Shown here one piece after another: positions 47,197 to 58,700 of a stretch of 64,000 nt of DNA. The number at the start of each line of letters is the position of its first letter. Position 1 is the first letter of the stretch. The DNA lies in NCBI GenBank assembly GCA_003290165.1, contig QNQO01008279.1:1-64000 (forward strand). The letters run 5' to 3'. The position numbers were made by a program, and so were the translations under genes. Source of the DNA: Berberis thunbergii (Eukaryota; Streptophyta; Magnoliopsida; Ranunculales; Berberidaceae). The notes beneath the pieces were generated by a model. It was not told the origin of the DNA, did not search any database, and worked only from the letters and a program-made list of their open reading frames with translations.

Positions 47197-48947
47197 TTAG
47201 CTGTATGTGCCCATCCCGACGCCAGTCTCTTTATTATAAGGTGATTGGAAGCTGTCCTTAGCTTTGGAGTAGCACACGTAGTAGAATTCAGTAAGTATAC
47301 CAGTGAACACGATGAAGGCTGCTCCTGTGCCAAAGACCCCCTTTCTGACTGTCTGACAAGATGGAGGGTTGTCACCGAAGAATGTCCTGTACTTGGTATG
47401 GTATGCGTTCCTCACAGATCCCGCCAACAAGCAAACCTCAGCAATGAAGAAAGTTACCCTGAGAAATGTCAGATGCAATGTGTTATGTTACTTCGAGCAT
47501 TCACAAGCAACTTATAGCTAGGAGAATAATTTGCAAATGATTGAGCTTAGTAGGGTGGCCTACTCTGTAAACAGAGCAAACACTGGTTATAATTTAAAGT
47601 ACGGGAAAGGTCTTCAGTGTCTCAAGTTGAAAGCAGTTTTCAGAGTGACTGCAATTACTCGTTCAGAGCAAAACACTCGTACTGAAACTCGAACACCAAA
47701 CATCATGGATGAAGATGTTAACTTTAGTACCAACTTTTGCAAGAATAGCCACCTGTGTCTAGATCTACACATTACAGTATACAGATTCAAGGACATACCA
47801 ACAAGCGATGAATAAGATGACTGCCCATGCCCGTGAACCTCCAGGGCGTAGAGCATTCCCGCAACAGAAGCATTTGCTTGCAATCATTATGAACACATGA
47901 CTAACCAAGAGGAACAAAAATGAACCTACACCCAAACCGGTTGAGATGTCTGAGTCATAAACACAGTAGTTATAGTCCTTATCACTATCATTGAGGATTT
48001 TGGCCTGTCAAAGACATGATTAAGCATCAGTTGGCATTATTGACAAACAAATTTGGATTGAATCTGCTTAACACTACTAGTATAGGCCACTATTGAATAG
48101 CGAACTTTATAAAAAACATTAATTATAAAGACTTGAGCATTCACTTCCATCTCCATTTCGACATTTAGCTATCTAAATTTACATTGATTTCACCTTTTCT
48201 TTTCCTGTATATCACGAATTCATTGGCAAGGACAATGAGACTAAAAGTCCACTCCCATTGTCCGTGGCCTCAAACACTTGATACATCCTAGATCTACCCT
48301 CTCTAAAAGCTTAAATGAACAATAGCTTAACATGCATGGTATCAAAGCACAGAGGGGATTCAATTCTAACCCGACGCAATGGTTGAGAAATTTTCTACTC
48401 AATTCCTGCATTTTGGACCATTCATCGATTGTATAGTTGCATGTCAAAGATTTACACTTCAAGTTTCACTCTAAATCATGCAATTCTATTACAGCATAGT
48501 AACCAATTTTTTTAGCAAGATCTTGAAGACCATGTTTAATAACACATCCAAATTACTCAAACTGAGCAACTAGTTCAAGAGTCAATTAAACATTCAGATC
48601 CAACAAATTTTCCACTCAAATCCACCAAAACAAGCCACATTCCACAGTTATCAAGTCTGGTAAAAGTTTAAGAAATATAATTTATGAATTGGTTTCCAAA
48701 TAAACCAAAATTACCCCACCAAAAATTGCTAACCAAAGCTCAATCAACTTAACACACCAGCCAATAAGTACATAAGATGGAAACCCAATCAAACATATGA
48801 ATCAACAAAATATGGGTACACAGAAATCAATAACAAGATGTCAGAAGTAACACTCACAGTGCTCCTCCTTTGCTCAGCAGCAACAGCAAGACCAAAAGCA
48901 ATGACATCAAAGATGAAAACCACTATCAAGAGAAGCTTGGAAGCCAT
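47197..48947 (-). CDS. DUF1218 membrane protein, three exons
   Basis: Exons on the minus strand: 48947-48858, 48004-47799, 47458-47197; introns GT-AG with matching phases; 558 bases, 185 residues. The start MASKLLLIVVFIFDVIAFGL is a hydrophobic signal-anchor typical of the family. Further hydrophobic segments lie at about 54-73, 89-112 and 139-160, so four helices. Conserved features include the Cys cluster KCFCCG (74-79), the central FIAEVCLLAGSVRNAYHTKY (103-122), Cys44 and Cys133. Relatives (Arabidopsis At3g15480 and At4g27435 type; MWL and DEAL proteins more distantly) are linked to secondary-wall lignin and leaf symmetry; the role of this branch is not established. Only exon joining shows the full frame. 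No stops or frameshifts, so probably functional. Confidence 0.93.
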
Positions 48948-49068
48948 GGTTTATGGAACTTGATGATGAAATGAGATCTCTCAGTAATGAAGACAGTCTC
49001 TTCTTCTTTTGTGGATCTCTGAAAGTGAGGTAATGGCATGGGGGGAGGTTTGGTTGTAAATGGTAATA

Positions 49069-49076
49069 TATGTAGT
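49069..49076 (-). promoter_or_regulatory. Possible TATA box of the DUF1218 gene
   Basis: The minus strand reads ACATATATTACC here, about 120 bp upstream of the start codon. Spacing is reasonable but the match is imperfect. Confidence 0.35.
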
Positions 49077-49282
49077 TGCAGGTTGTCGGTGAAGTAAACA
49101 TTCTAGCAACCACACCAGTTTTGTTATCACATCGACATACGTACGTTACACAAAATTGACATCTTAGCTGTGGCGCCTTGAGAGTTTTGGGTGAATGTCA
49201 AGCAAAGGAAAGAACATTGGCTATGTGTATGTATCAAGCCAGCCAAGTGACAATTATGCTCTTGTGTATCTTATTTTTGCCA

Positions 49283-49312
49283 AACTCCACACCACACCAC
49301 ACCACACCACAC
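49283..49312. repeat. CACAC microsatellite
   Basis: About five tandem ACACC-type pentamers in the upstream flank of the DUF1218 gene. Confidence 0.8.
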
Positions 49313-49458
49313 TGTAGTAATGTAATATCGCAACCGAAGATTTTCAATGAAAGGTTCAGGTGAAAAAGAGAAGGGGTAAACGTGTAAAAACACTCAAACC
49401 TGAGTGCCTAAACAAACTGAAGATGTTGTGGAATTTCAAATCAACAACTTTAGCCAGC

Positions 49459-49603
49459 CAGGTTTGGTAGCCATTTTTGACTAAGTTTTAGTCTTTTTAT
49501 ACTTCTACCATTTTTATAGATGGTGTTTGTGATTGTGTTTTAAAGAGAAAGTGTAAAAAGTGTAAAATGACAAAAACTTGGCTAAAAATGATTACCAAAC
49601 CTG
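49459..49603. mobile_element. Short MITE, founder of a small family in the window
   Basis: 145 bp with imperfect terminal inverted repeats of about 50 bp: CAGGTTTGGTAGCCATTTTT at the left, its near complement ending ACCAAACCTG at the right. The middle reads TTTTTATAGATGGTGTTTGT. Related copies are at about 54892-55023, about 56440-56512 (partial) and 17567-17640 (partial). Confidence 0.65.
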
Positions 49604-49619
49604 ACTGACTAGACTTACT

Positions 49620-51057
49620 CATTCCAAGTCAACATGTCTAGAGAGTCTCTAGGCTCAATACCCTCCATCATCTTAGAGATGCTCATAATCCCCCAATCGA
49701 GAACAATCACATGCAAAAAGAGCTGGCCTGACTCTCAAGAATTTTGCATTCCAAATACATAAATAAAAGAGTCATGTTAGGGAATCAAGATGATGTGGCA
49801 TGTATAAACCTCTAAGATATGCATAAACACTTTGGAGATTTTTCATAATTCTTCCAAAATCAAGCAACGTCATCTTAGTTGTAGAACTTAAGTTGCAAAA
49901 ACCTGGTTCCTAAATTAATAACCTTTGTTTAAGTCAAGCTCATCGCTAATTTAAAATTTTCCAATCAAAGAAATGTCAGTTAATTTATTGATGATGATAG
50001 ACAGCAAGCAATGGGACCGGAGTTAGGCGCGGGAGAAAGGTTGGGTTGAACCACTGACTGATAAAGTGAAAGAAACTTCCAAACCTGCTTTCAGTTTAAG
50101 CAAAAAAAAAAAAAAGGGTCAGATTTCAGGCTATGATAGAGAATCATCTAGGGTGCAGAGCTTGTATGTCACTCAACAAAGCATATTTTTCATCCATCCA
50201 TGAAATGGAAACTGCATAACACAACCCTTTCTACTTGATGTTTCTGTCACATGAAGCATCACACACCATTCTTTGTTGGTCAAGGGAAGGGTATAGGGTA
50301 ATAAATTTTAGATGGGGTTCCTTATTTATGTGTCTGTGGGGGCTCCTAGGAAGGCACTGGCCAGTAGGTTTGCCAATTTGATCCGAAATGACTGAGAACA
50401 TTTGAAAAATTATCTATTATTAACGAGTGTGGGGTTAAATAAGAAATCGATTTGGGGTATTTTAGCTTAAATAAATAGGTGGTATTTGAGTTTTTATAGA
50501 TTTTGATGCTTGACCAACACACACACCTTGAAAGGGAATGCCTCATAGGGTGAAAGCCATGTCATATTTGGATGGTAAATTTTGTCCAAGGCTAGATACC
50601 GGTGATAATGAACTGAGTTGAGAAAAAGGTGAAACTGAGTTTTTGGATTCCTAAATCAACATTCATCACTTGTCATTTTTATTATTTTTGGGGGATTCAC
50701 AATTTAGGGACATTTTTTTTACTATTAATTAAAAAAATTGAAAATTATTTTTAATTTGTTTGAGCTAAAATTTTAAAGAAATTATAGATTAATAGTAGAA
50801 AAAACATTCAAAGGTTCATCCCATTTAGACATTATTTCTCAAGATACAAGTTTAGATTCCCGCAATTAAATATCTTAATAAACGAGTATTTCAAGGCATT
50901 CATGTCGAAAATAAGTTAAACTTTGACACGTTGTTTTTGATATTAGTCTTTAATTTTTCTCAAAATTTCAGCTTAAATGAAGCTCAAATGATATGATTTT
51001 CATTTAGTCACGTGCATGACGCACAACCCCATATTGCATACTTCTGGATGCTCCCCG

Positions 51058-51058
<1 letters not shown>
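49620..51058. other. Intergenic DNA without supported features
   Basis: AT-rich, with an A-run at 50101-50114. No frame is convincing; the 66-codon frame at 50346-50546 on the minus strand has no recognisable domain. Confidence 0.4.

Positions 51059-51098
<40 letters not shown>
51059..51098. repeat. Run of 40 G
   Basis: Uninterrupted G homopolymer. Either a real G-quadruplex-forming tract or a sequencing/assembly artefact. Confidence 0.9.
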
Positions 51099-51099
<1 letters not shown>

Positions 51100-51109
51100 A
51101 AACTTTTAG

Positions 51110-52060
51110 ATACTTCATTTGATAATAACTCCCCCTCATGATAGCAAAACTTCAAATCATTTATTGATTAAGCCGATGCATGTCAATATCGTAAACCAAT
51201 TTTTTGAATGTTGATTTAGGCAATTTTTTTGATGAAGATATATACAAGATTGTCAATAAATCAAATTTGTTTAACTTCAATCTCACAATTCTTTTGAAGC
51301 TCGTGTGGGTAGAAGAACTTTACTGAAATACGTTTGGTTTGATCTCTCTTATTAAAACCTTCATACGTTAATTTGGGCAACACATGCAACACTGCCTTCA
51401 TATTTTGTTGTGGTTGATCAACAAGTATAGTTAATCAACAAGTATAGTTAATTAGTGGTTGTTTCTAACATGCTGAATTAAAATATTTGAGCAAGACAAA
51501 TAAATTCTCGGCTAACTTCATCCAATGTAAATACTTGAAGAGGTAGCTACTAACTTCTATTAAATAAATCGCCAAAAAATAATTGCATTACAATTATGAA
51601 TATGTAACTTTTTTGTGAGCGACCCTTGCGAGTGTCAAAGAGATAACCAGAATCTGCATAGACAACTAGGTGAGAATGGTAGCAAATCAGAAAATAATAA
51701 TAATATCAACAGTCTCATGAAAATCTAAAGATATGTTTAACTCTATTCTAATGTCTCGGAGTGGGAGAAGAACTATACCTTGCTAATAGGTTAACAAAAA
51801 ACGCTTCATCAAATCTTGTACATTGTGCCAAATATAACAATGCACCAATGACACTAAAATATGATATTTCAGGACATAGTGTCTTCTCATTTTCTTCATT
51901 TAGTTGATACGAGTCTTCCTTTAATTTTAAAGACTGAATGACTATGAGTGTAAAAACGATTGAAAATGTTTTCACTATACCTAGATCGATGAAGTAATTA
52001 ATATCCCACTAGTACATTGCTCGATTTGCCAACCGAGACAAAACTTTGTTTTTCCAAGGT
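51110..52060 (-). mobile_element. Ty1/copia polyprotein remnant
   Basis: On the minus strand, 51975-51748 encodes PEISYFSVIGALLYLAQCTR, then FVNLLARYSSSPT, the connection between reverse transcriptase and RNase H in copia elements (family form ...YLAxxTRPDIAFAVNLLAR). Asp-to-Glu and other changes, stops and missing flanks show a decayed fragment. Limits are approximate. Confidence 0.65.
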
Positions 52061-52296
52061 CTTTCATTGGGTGTAATCTATTTGAAGTAATTTGGTCATA
52101 TTTGAGTTTTTAGTGTTTTTCATTTCAATCCCACCATAAGAATTGAACGATTGTGTTGTTCATATTGTAGCATGTAGAACGATTATCGGTGACTTGGGTT
52201 GTCTGGGAATGCCCTAATCCAACAAACTTAAATACTAGCCAAATAAGACAATAGCGAACAAGTACCACTATGCAAAAATGAAATGACTTTGAACAA

Positions 52297-52316
52297 GGGG
52301 GGGGGGGGGGGGGGGG
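52297..52316. repeat. Run of 20 G
   Basis: Second G homopolymer, 1.2 kb from the first. Confidence 0.9.
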
Positions 52317-52641
52317 TGGTGTGTTGGAATGATGAGCTAGGTCATTGCTCGTTTCTAAACATAATCGAGGCCATGGTGGCCTAATTAAGCCCGAGTTGTT
52401 TACATGCTTTAGATTTCACATATGATATACTGCTAGAATTTCTAAGTTCTATTGAGTTTGCAATTGCACATCGATGACTACTATTTACGTAATTTAGTCA
52501 ATATTTGAGGACTACTTTTATTTATCAAATTGCCAATGATCAGATGATAATCAAAACATAGTACTAAAGATCGAATTATGGTCGATTGTTGATGCTTCAA
52601 CAAACTTTTTTATATTTTAAATAACAAGCATCCAACGAGTG

Positions 52642-54003
52642 TAGGGATGGCAACGGGGCGGATTTAAGCAAATCCATCCCCGCCCCGCTGAGAATTGTGG
52701 GGATTAAAATCCGCCCCGCATATCCGTTTGGTATTATTTTTCAAAATCGCCCCGCCCTAGACGGATTTGCGGATATCCGCATGAAATAGGTTGATATCCG
52801 GGTTTAGAATCCCCGCCCCGCCCGATATAATTTTTAGTTTTTTTCTCTGAACACTGCGATGTTTTGCAACACTATAACAATATCTGCAGATTAAATTATG
52901 TGAGTGAGAGGGGGAGAATGGGTATATTGTTGCTATAGTGTTGCTTAGTTTATACATCTGCAACGATCATTTATACATTAAAAAAAACATACAACAAATT
53001 TAAAAAAAATCAGATATCTGAATCTCTAATATAAACAAATTACAAAAAAAAAGATCTAAAAATTACAACAAATTCGATCTAAAATTACAACAAATTACCA
53101 AAAAAAAATCAGATCTGATCTGAACTCTAAGATCAAGTCTGATGAGATCGAGATCGAGATCAGATCAGATATGATCTTATGAGATCGAGGTCTGATGAGG
53201 ATGAGAATGGAAAGGTTTGTCCTTTCAAGTGAATACAAGTGATCAGAATGGAAAGGATGAGAATGGAAAGGATCAGATCTGGATCAAGGATCAAAGATCA
53301 GATCTGGATCTAAGATCAAAGAAGAGATCGGATCGTAGATATGGAATCAGAGATCGAATCTGGATCAAGGATCAGATCTGGATCTAAGATCAAAGACCAA
53401 ATCTGGATCTAAGATCAAAGAAGGAGATCTGGATCTAAAGGAGAAGGGAAGATGACCGAACGACGACGCCTTCACTGTGAGAGAGAAGAGGTGGCCGATG
53501 GGCCGAGCTTGAGCTTCGCCTTCACTGTGAGCCTGTGAGAGAGATCAGAGAAGAAGAGGCGGACAAGCTTCGCCTTGAGCCTTCGCTGTGAGAGAGAAGA
53601 AGAGGCGGACGGCTCCGCCTTCGCTGTGGTCCTCCGCCTGTCAGCCTGTGCGCCTTCGGCGCTTCACTCTCGAATCCCTCTGTGTGAGTGTGAGAGGCAG
53701 AGAGGGCTCGAATCTCTCTGTGTGAGTGTGAGATGTGGCGGGCGTGTGAAGGAGGGAATGAGGGAGAGGGAGGGATCAAGGGTTTAATTCCTTTATATAT
53801 GGGAAGGGTATTATTGTAATGTTTCCTAATAAACGGATATTCGCGGGGCGGATATGGCCAAATCCGTATCCGCCCCGAATAATGAACGGATATTTTTTTG
53901 ATACCCAAAACCACCCGAAAATTCATTCAGCCATATCCAAAACCGCCCCAAACGGATTGGGTGGGGCGGATATCCGTGAAAATCTGCCCCACTGCCATCC
54001 CTA
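52642..54003. mobile_element. Complete non-autonomous hAT element (1.36 kb)
   Basis: Starts TAGGGATGGCAACGGGGCGG and ends CTGCCATCCCTA; terminal repeats TAGGGATGGCA/TGCCATCCCTA are perfect over 11 bp. A perfect 8-bp duplication, AACGAGTG, flanks it (52634-52641 and 54004-54011). Both ends are rich in GGGGCGGAT and ATATCCG motifs in both orientations, likely transposase-binding repeats. The interior has a GATC-rich purine tract (about 53105-53440) and a CTTCGCC/GTGAGAGAGA repeat block (about 53460-53760). No transposase. Confidence 0.92.
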
Positions 54004-54011
54004 AACGAGTG

Positions 54012-55300
54012 ATGCAATTACATACGCATAACCCTAACCTAAAAAACAAACAACAAATACCGATACACAAAAACAAAGGAAACCCTTAACAAAAAACTCG
54101 ATATAGAAAACACAACTACTATTAGTTCCAAACAATTCCTTCTTGCAAAAAATAAAATAAAATAGATGGATATCCATATTGGCTTCTCAAGTTCTTGACA
54201 ACAACCATATCCCAATCTTAGTAATTAAAAGTAAATTGGAGCCAACAACAAGAAGAAATAAACTCCAACTTGAGTATAACGATGAATAATGTCTCATATT
54301 CTAAAAAGTTTTCGAGCCCCTTCACACCACTCTACAAAGGCATCATATGAATAAAACTTAATTAGCCCTTGGCTTGTGGTGAACGGTATCAAAATTTCAG
54401 GGTTTGAACCCTGCCGAAGGCATTGGGGCATTGGGGTGGAGGTGGTTAATGGGATTAAAAAACAAGAATAGAACTTAATTAAATGATATTCTAACTTTTG
54501 CCCCAACATTATGGTCAGTTTAGCATTTTGACCAGGCCCCAACTTTGTCTAACCTTGGTTTTAGAATATGAGAGGGCAAGGTTATCTTTTCACCATTTTG
54601 ATAATCGTAATTTGGGTAAGGTTGGACAGAGTTGAGATCTAAATGCTATACTAATCGTAATACAGGAAAAAAGTTAAATAACCCCAAACCCATTGTACCA
54701 ACCAAAGGCAACAGTCAGCACATATCACCAACAAAATTCTCCACCATAGTCTTCCCCCCCAAAAAATCTAAATGTGCACGGTTCGATTGAAAAATACTCA
54801 AAAAAGCCTTTCAAAAAAATTAATGACAATCTAAAACAAATCCCGTCTTACTGAATCACAAAATTCTTTTTTCAAGTCCCAATTCTAGGCAACTAGGCTT
54901 TATAGCCATTTTTTTATCAGATTTTGTGTTTTTTACACTTCTACCCCTTTTATAGAGAAATGGTAAAAATATAAAAAACCTAAGTTTAATAAAAAAAATA
55001 GCTTTAAAGCATGACTCCCAGACAAACTCTTTTTCAAATGAGTGAAAAACTACCTCCTAACTCACCTTTGTTCAAGTTTGCTAAATTAATATTTTAGAAA
55101 GAGTTGTGGATATTGTTCTTCTTTGCTAACTATAATTACTCATCTATCTTTTATCTCTTCAGAAGATTATTTACAATTGAATTGGCCCTTTCTTGTTGTT
55201 GCTTTGAGCATCTTCGTGTTGCTGATCCTGATTTTTTCAGTCTTCTTCCTCGTGACATTACCTAGCTACAATATTTAAGGAATGGCGAAACATGACCCAA
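54012..55300. other. Intergenic DNA with SINE-like and MITE fragments
   Basis: Positions 54356-54470 show A-box-like and B-box-like sequence (GGGTTTGAACCC near 54400), possibly a SINE fragment. Positions 54892-55023 are a diverged copy of the 49459 MITE. No gene is supported. Confidence 0.4.
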
Positions 55301-55792
55301 GATCCTGATTTCATCATGGATTTCGATATAGTTTATTGAGTCTCAAATTTCATTTACCTTATAGTTTTCTTGTTGCACCTAAATATGATTCGGAAACTTT
55401 TGAGTTGAATGACCCATACAGTTTTGCTTTGTTGGAGAAGGCAAAATATGGGTACAGGGTCACTGATAAAATACCAATCAAACACACCATGCACTTCTTC
55501 GTTCAATGGCCTATTCTACATCGATGATCGTTTAATCTACATTTATAATCCACTTACTGGGAAAATTTTGAACTGCCAAAATTACCGAAGAGTCAAGTAT
55601 GAGGGTGATAGGGATATTCGTTTCCATTGGCTTATTAGTTATACAATAAACTATACAAATCAAGAGTATGACCAGGATACAAAAGAAGAGTTTGAATTTG
55701 ACGACGACGCTCTAGAGCACATCCTCACACTTGACATAGATACTGATAAGTTTAAACTCAACGTCGCTTTCAAACTATTGTCTTCGTGTTAA
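55301..55792 (+). pseudogene. F-box protein fragment (F-box-associated region)
   Basis: The frame at 55336-55527 reads LPYSFLVAPKYDSETFELND. After a shift near 55490 the next frame reads SFNGLFYIDDRLIYIYNPLT, then GKIL..., ending at TAA 55790-55792. SxNGL...IYNPLTG is typical of the first blades of F-box-associated and kelch-like domains. The F-box itself and the rest of the domain are absent, and a frameshift breaks the reading. Such proteins serve as SCF ubiquitin-ligase substrate receptors; this copy cannot. Confidence 0.6.
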
Positions 55793-56738
55793 CTAATCAG
55801 GAATCACAAGTTAGATAAACAATTTGAGATCATTAAGTTCTATGGAAAATGTGAACATAGACTAACCAATTACAAATATGAAAATCATCTTGTTCTTAAC
55901 ACATATTTTACGTCACTACTTATGAATATATGATTACAACTATTAAGTGAAACTCTCCTATATCCTACCATCAAATCCTAGCACACTTACAAGGTTGACC
56001 ACCTTAACAACATATATATATATATAGATAAGTTCTCCATAAAACATTTAAACAAGACACGTTCATCAACTAGCAAGGAAATTTTGAATTTAATTAATCC
56101 ATAAAACATATTTTTGGGGCTTCGAATCCATCCCTAGCTAAAAGGAGTAATAGAGATGAAATATTGTTGTCTGATTACTGAAAGTGATGTTGGTGCAGAG
56201 AGGCTGTGAGTGCATATAATGTGAAGAAGAGAGTTACCAAACTTCTTCTTCTTATTATTCTTCTTCTTCCTCTTCTGCACTTGCTAGTTGTGAGCGGAAG
56301 AAAGGGGTTGGCAATCTCTGATGTGTGTGACTGTGTGAAAGAGACTGGTTGCAAGGCGATTGTGAATGGTCACTTAAGAATTTTGTGTATCTATTTTCTG
56401 TATTCACTTGCTTATTTAAAATAAAAAACCTTGCACAAAACACCACCTATTAGAAGGGGTAAAATTGTAAAAAAGCCAAAACTTAACTAAAATATGACTA
56501 ACAATCTTGACTGACTAGAATTGTTGAATAACATGCATGTAGCACTTGTTTATTTAACTAATATAATTAAGTAGCCTAATACAAATAAAGTGTCTATTTT
56601 TTCATGACAAATTTATAACTATACTCTTAAAATAAGATATATTATAAAACCAAATTTTATTTACAAAATTAGACCATCAGTAGATCATAAAAGACCACTA
56701 TCATTTTTTAATGGTCATCAAAACTATATATATTTATC
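55793..56738. other. Intergenic DNA with one doubtful small ORF
   Basis: The frame at 56206-56424 (72 codons) starts with a basic, then Leu-rich stretch that looks like a signal peptide and continues SDVCDCVKETGCKAIVNG. I cannot assign it. A partial MITE copy lies at about 56440-56512. Microsatellite TATA near 56011-56025. Confidence 0.35.
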
Positions 56739-56741
56739 TTA

Positions 56742-57062
56742 GGGTGTGTTTGGTTGCATGGAATTCTATGTCATGGGAAACTATGAGGGGACCACTACAT
56801 TTTAGGCTAAATTGATATATCACTTCACATTTACCATTTGATTTTGTGATCAATGGTGGGAATGTAAGTCTCATGAACATGAGAATCTCACTCCTTGCCC
56901 CCCCCCCAAGGCATGTGATTCTCATGTTCATGAAACTTTCATTCCTACCATTGATCACAAAATCAAATGGTGGATGTGGAGTGATATATCAATTTAGCCT
57001 AAAATGTAGTGATCTCCTCATGAATTCCCATGGCATAGAATTCCATGCAACCAAACACACCC
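56742..57062. mobile_element. Tourist-type MITE, near-complete palindrome (321 bp)
   Basis: Starts GGGTGTGTTTGGTTGCATGG, ends with its reverse complement, and is flanked by TTA on both sides (56739-56741 and 57063-57065), the PIF/Harbinger duplication. The two arms of about 145 bp pair almost throughout; the centre holds a C-run near 56900-56909. Confidence 0.9.
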
Positions 57063-57205
57063 TTAATTTGTAATAAACTCTCTTATATGTAGCACCTTTT
57101 ACATACAATTATGGTAATAGTTTTTTTTAAAATTATTTTCAGAATGTAAGACATACATGTACATGATAGTCTGAAACGTGCTCATGAGAGTTACAACTTT
57201 GTAAC

Positions 57206-57604
57206 GAGGTGGAAGTAAGGGTGCGGGCCGATGACATATGGGAAGTTTATGGCATTATGAAACTTGGAAAGTTTGTACATGAAGTAGCTCCTAATGTCAT
57301 TGAAAGTGTTGAATTCGTAGAAGGCGATGGAGGGGTTGGAACCGTCGCAAAGATAGTACTTCCACAAGGTATATATGATTGTATATAACTCGATCAACAT
57401 ATACATATATACACACACTTTTTTCACTACTTTAAATATTTATATCTATTTTGCTTTACTAAACACAAGTTCGATTGATTGTGTTGTTAATTAGGAACAC
57501 CTCTATTTACTTGTTTCAAAGAAAAGCGTTTCAAAGAGGTTGAAATGGCTGAAGGAGGGTATTTGGATCATGGATTCAATAAAAAATGTTGCTTGAAACA
57601 ATAA
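57206..57604 (+). pseudogene. Norcoclaurine synthase-like / Bet v 1 family pseudogene
   Basis: Exon remnant 57206-57368 encodes EVEVRVRADDIWEVYGIMKL, then LGKFVHEVAPNVIESVEFVE and GDGGVGTVAKIVLP. A GT-AG intron in phase leads to 57496-57604: FKEKRFKEVEMAEGGYLDHG, FNKK, then an early TAA at 57602-57604. This is the N-terminal two-thirds of the START-like (S)-norcoclaurine synthase/PR10 fold, including the glycine-rich loop EGDGGVGT. The start codon region is interrupted by a stop and the C-terminal helix is missing, so it is a truncated relic. Family members catalyse Pictet-Spengler condensation or bind hydrophobic ligands. Confidence 0.82.
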
Positions 57605-58690
57605 AAAAAAATTATTTTTGAATTGTAAACTTATATAGTTCAAATTTGTAAAACCGATATTGGTGAACAAAAATGAAAATATGTTAATGGTTGAGAAATG
57701 TCGAATGGTATCATTAGGTCACATGTTCCTATGGAACGTCCATTTAATTTGTTTCATTCTAATAATTTTTTTATGTGTGGTTCATCATTGTAAAATTTTA
57801 GTTTTAAATAGCAAGAATAATAATAAAGTTTTAATAAATCATTTTACTATAAATTTGGATTAATGTCTTTTATTTTTGCACATGTCTACTTACTCTACAT
57901 GTTCAATTTTATTTTTTTTGTAAAATAAATCACACACTTTTCTTTTATTATGTTTTTATGAATTTTTTATCTCGATATTTTGAAAAAGTTATCTGACAAA
58001 GTGTTGGAGATGTTGGCTCGAGTTGAGCGTGCATACATATTTAGTCTTAAAGAGTAACATCATGTGAAGTTAATAAAAGATTGGATATATACTCAATAGT
58101 GACGAGACCTTTTAGGGGCTCGAGAGCAACAATGAGTGTTTCGAGTGTATAAATTGGAGACAACATCATTGTTGCGAGTGTTTCGAATGTATAAGTTAGA
58201 GATAACATCGTTACTTGGAACATACTTCACTAACTTAACCCTTAGAAAAAGATGGTTAAAATATTTTATGAACAATTTAAAGATAAAGAGTCTAACTATC
58301 TATTATAGTAAAAAGTCAAACGAATAAAAAGCTGGCGTGCATTTGAAGAGGTTTGCTTGTTAAGACAAAACACGAAATTAGTGTTAAAGTAAAGCAATGA
58401 CGCAAGTAATTTGCTTGTGTACGATGGTTGTCATTTGTGTTAAAGTAAAGCAATGACGCAAGTAAAGTGAATATTAATTCCAGATTAAGAAATGACGATT
58501 TTCATCATATGTGGACCATTTTCAACACTTTGATTGACCATGAGCATTACTACATTGTCTGGTGGTGTGTCTGGTGGACAATGCAAATGGACAGTGCCTG
58601 GTGGCCACCTGACACAACACTCAGTACACCACCAGTGTACTTAAGAATTTTCCTATGAACATTAAGAAAGACTGTTTTATAATGTGTATG
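57605..58690. other. Intergenic DNA with short direct repeats
   Basis: A 29-bp block starting GTGTTAAAGTAAAGCAATGA occurs at about 58381 and 58438. A second pair, around GAGTGTTTCGA.TGTATAA, lies near 58134 and 58178. No gene is supported. Confidence 0.4.
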
Positions 58691-58700
58691 AAGATTTATA

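Noticed and set aside
47245..47815. Plus-strand frames over the DUF1218 gene
   Set aside because: Antisense shadows of real minus-strand exons.
53522..53926. 134-codon frame in the hAT interior
   Set aside because: Translation of GAGAGA/CTCTCT repeats; overlapping frames on the other strand are equally open.
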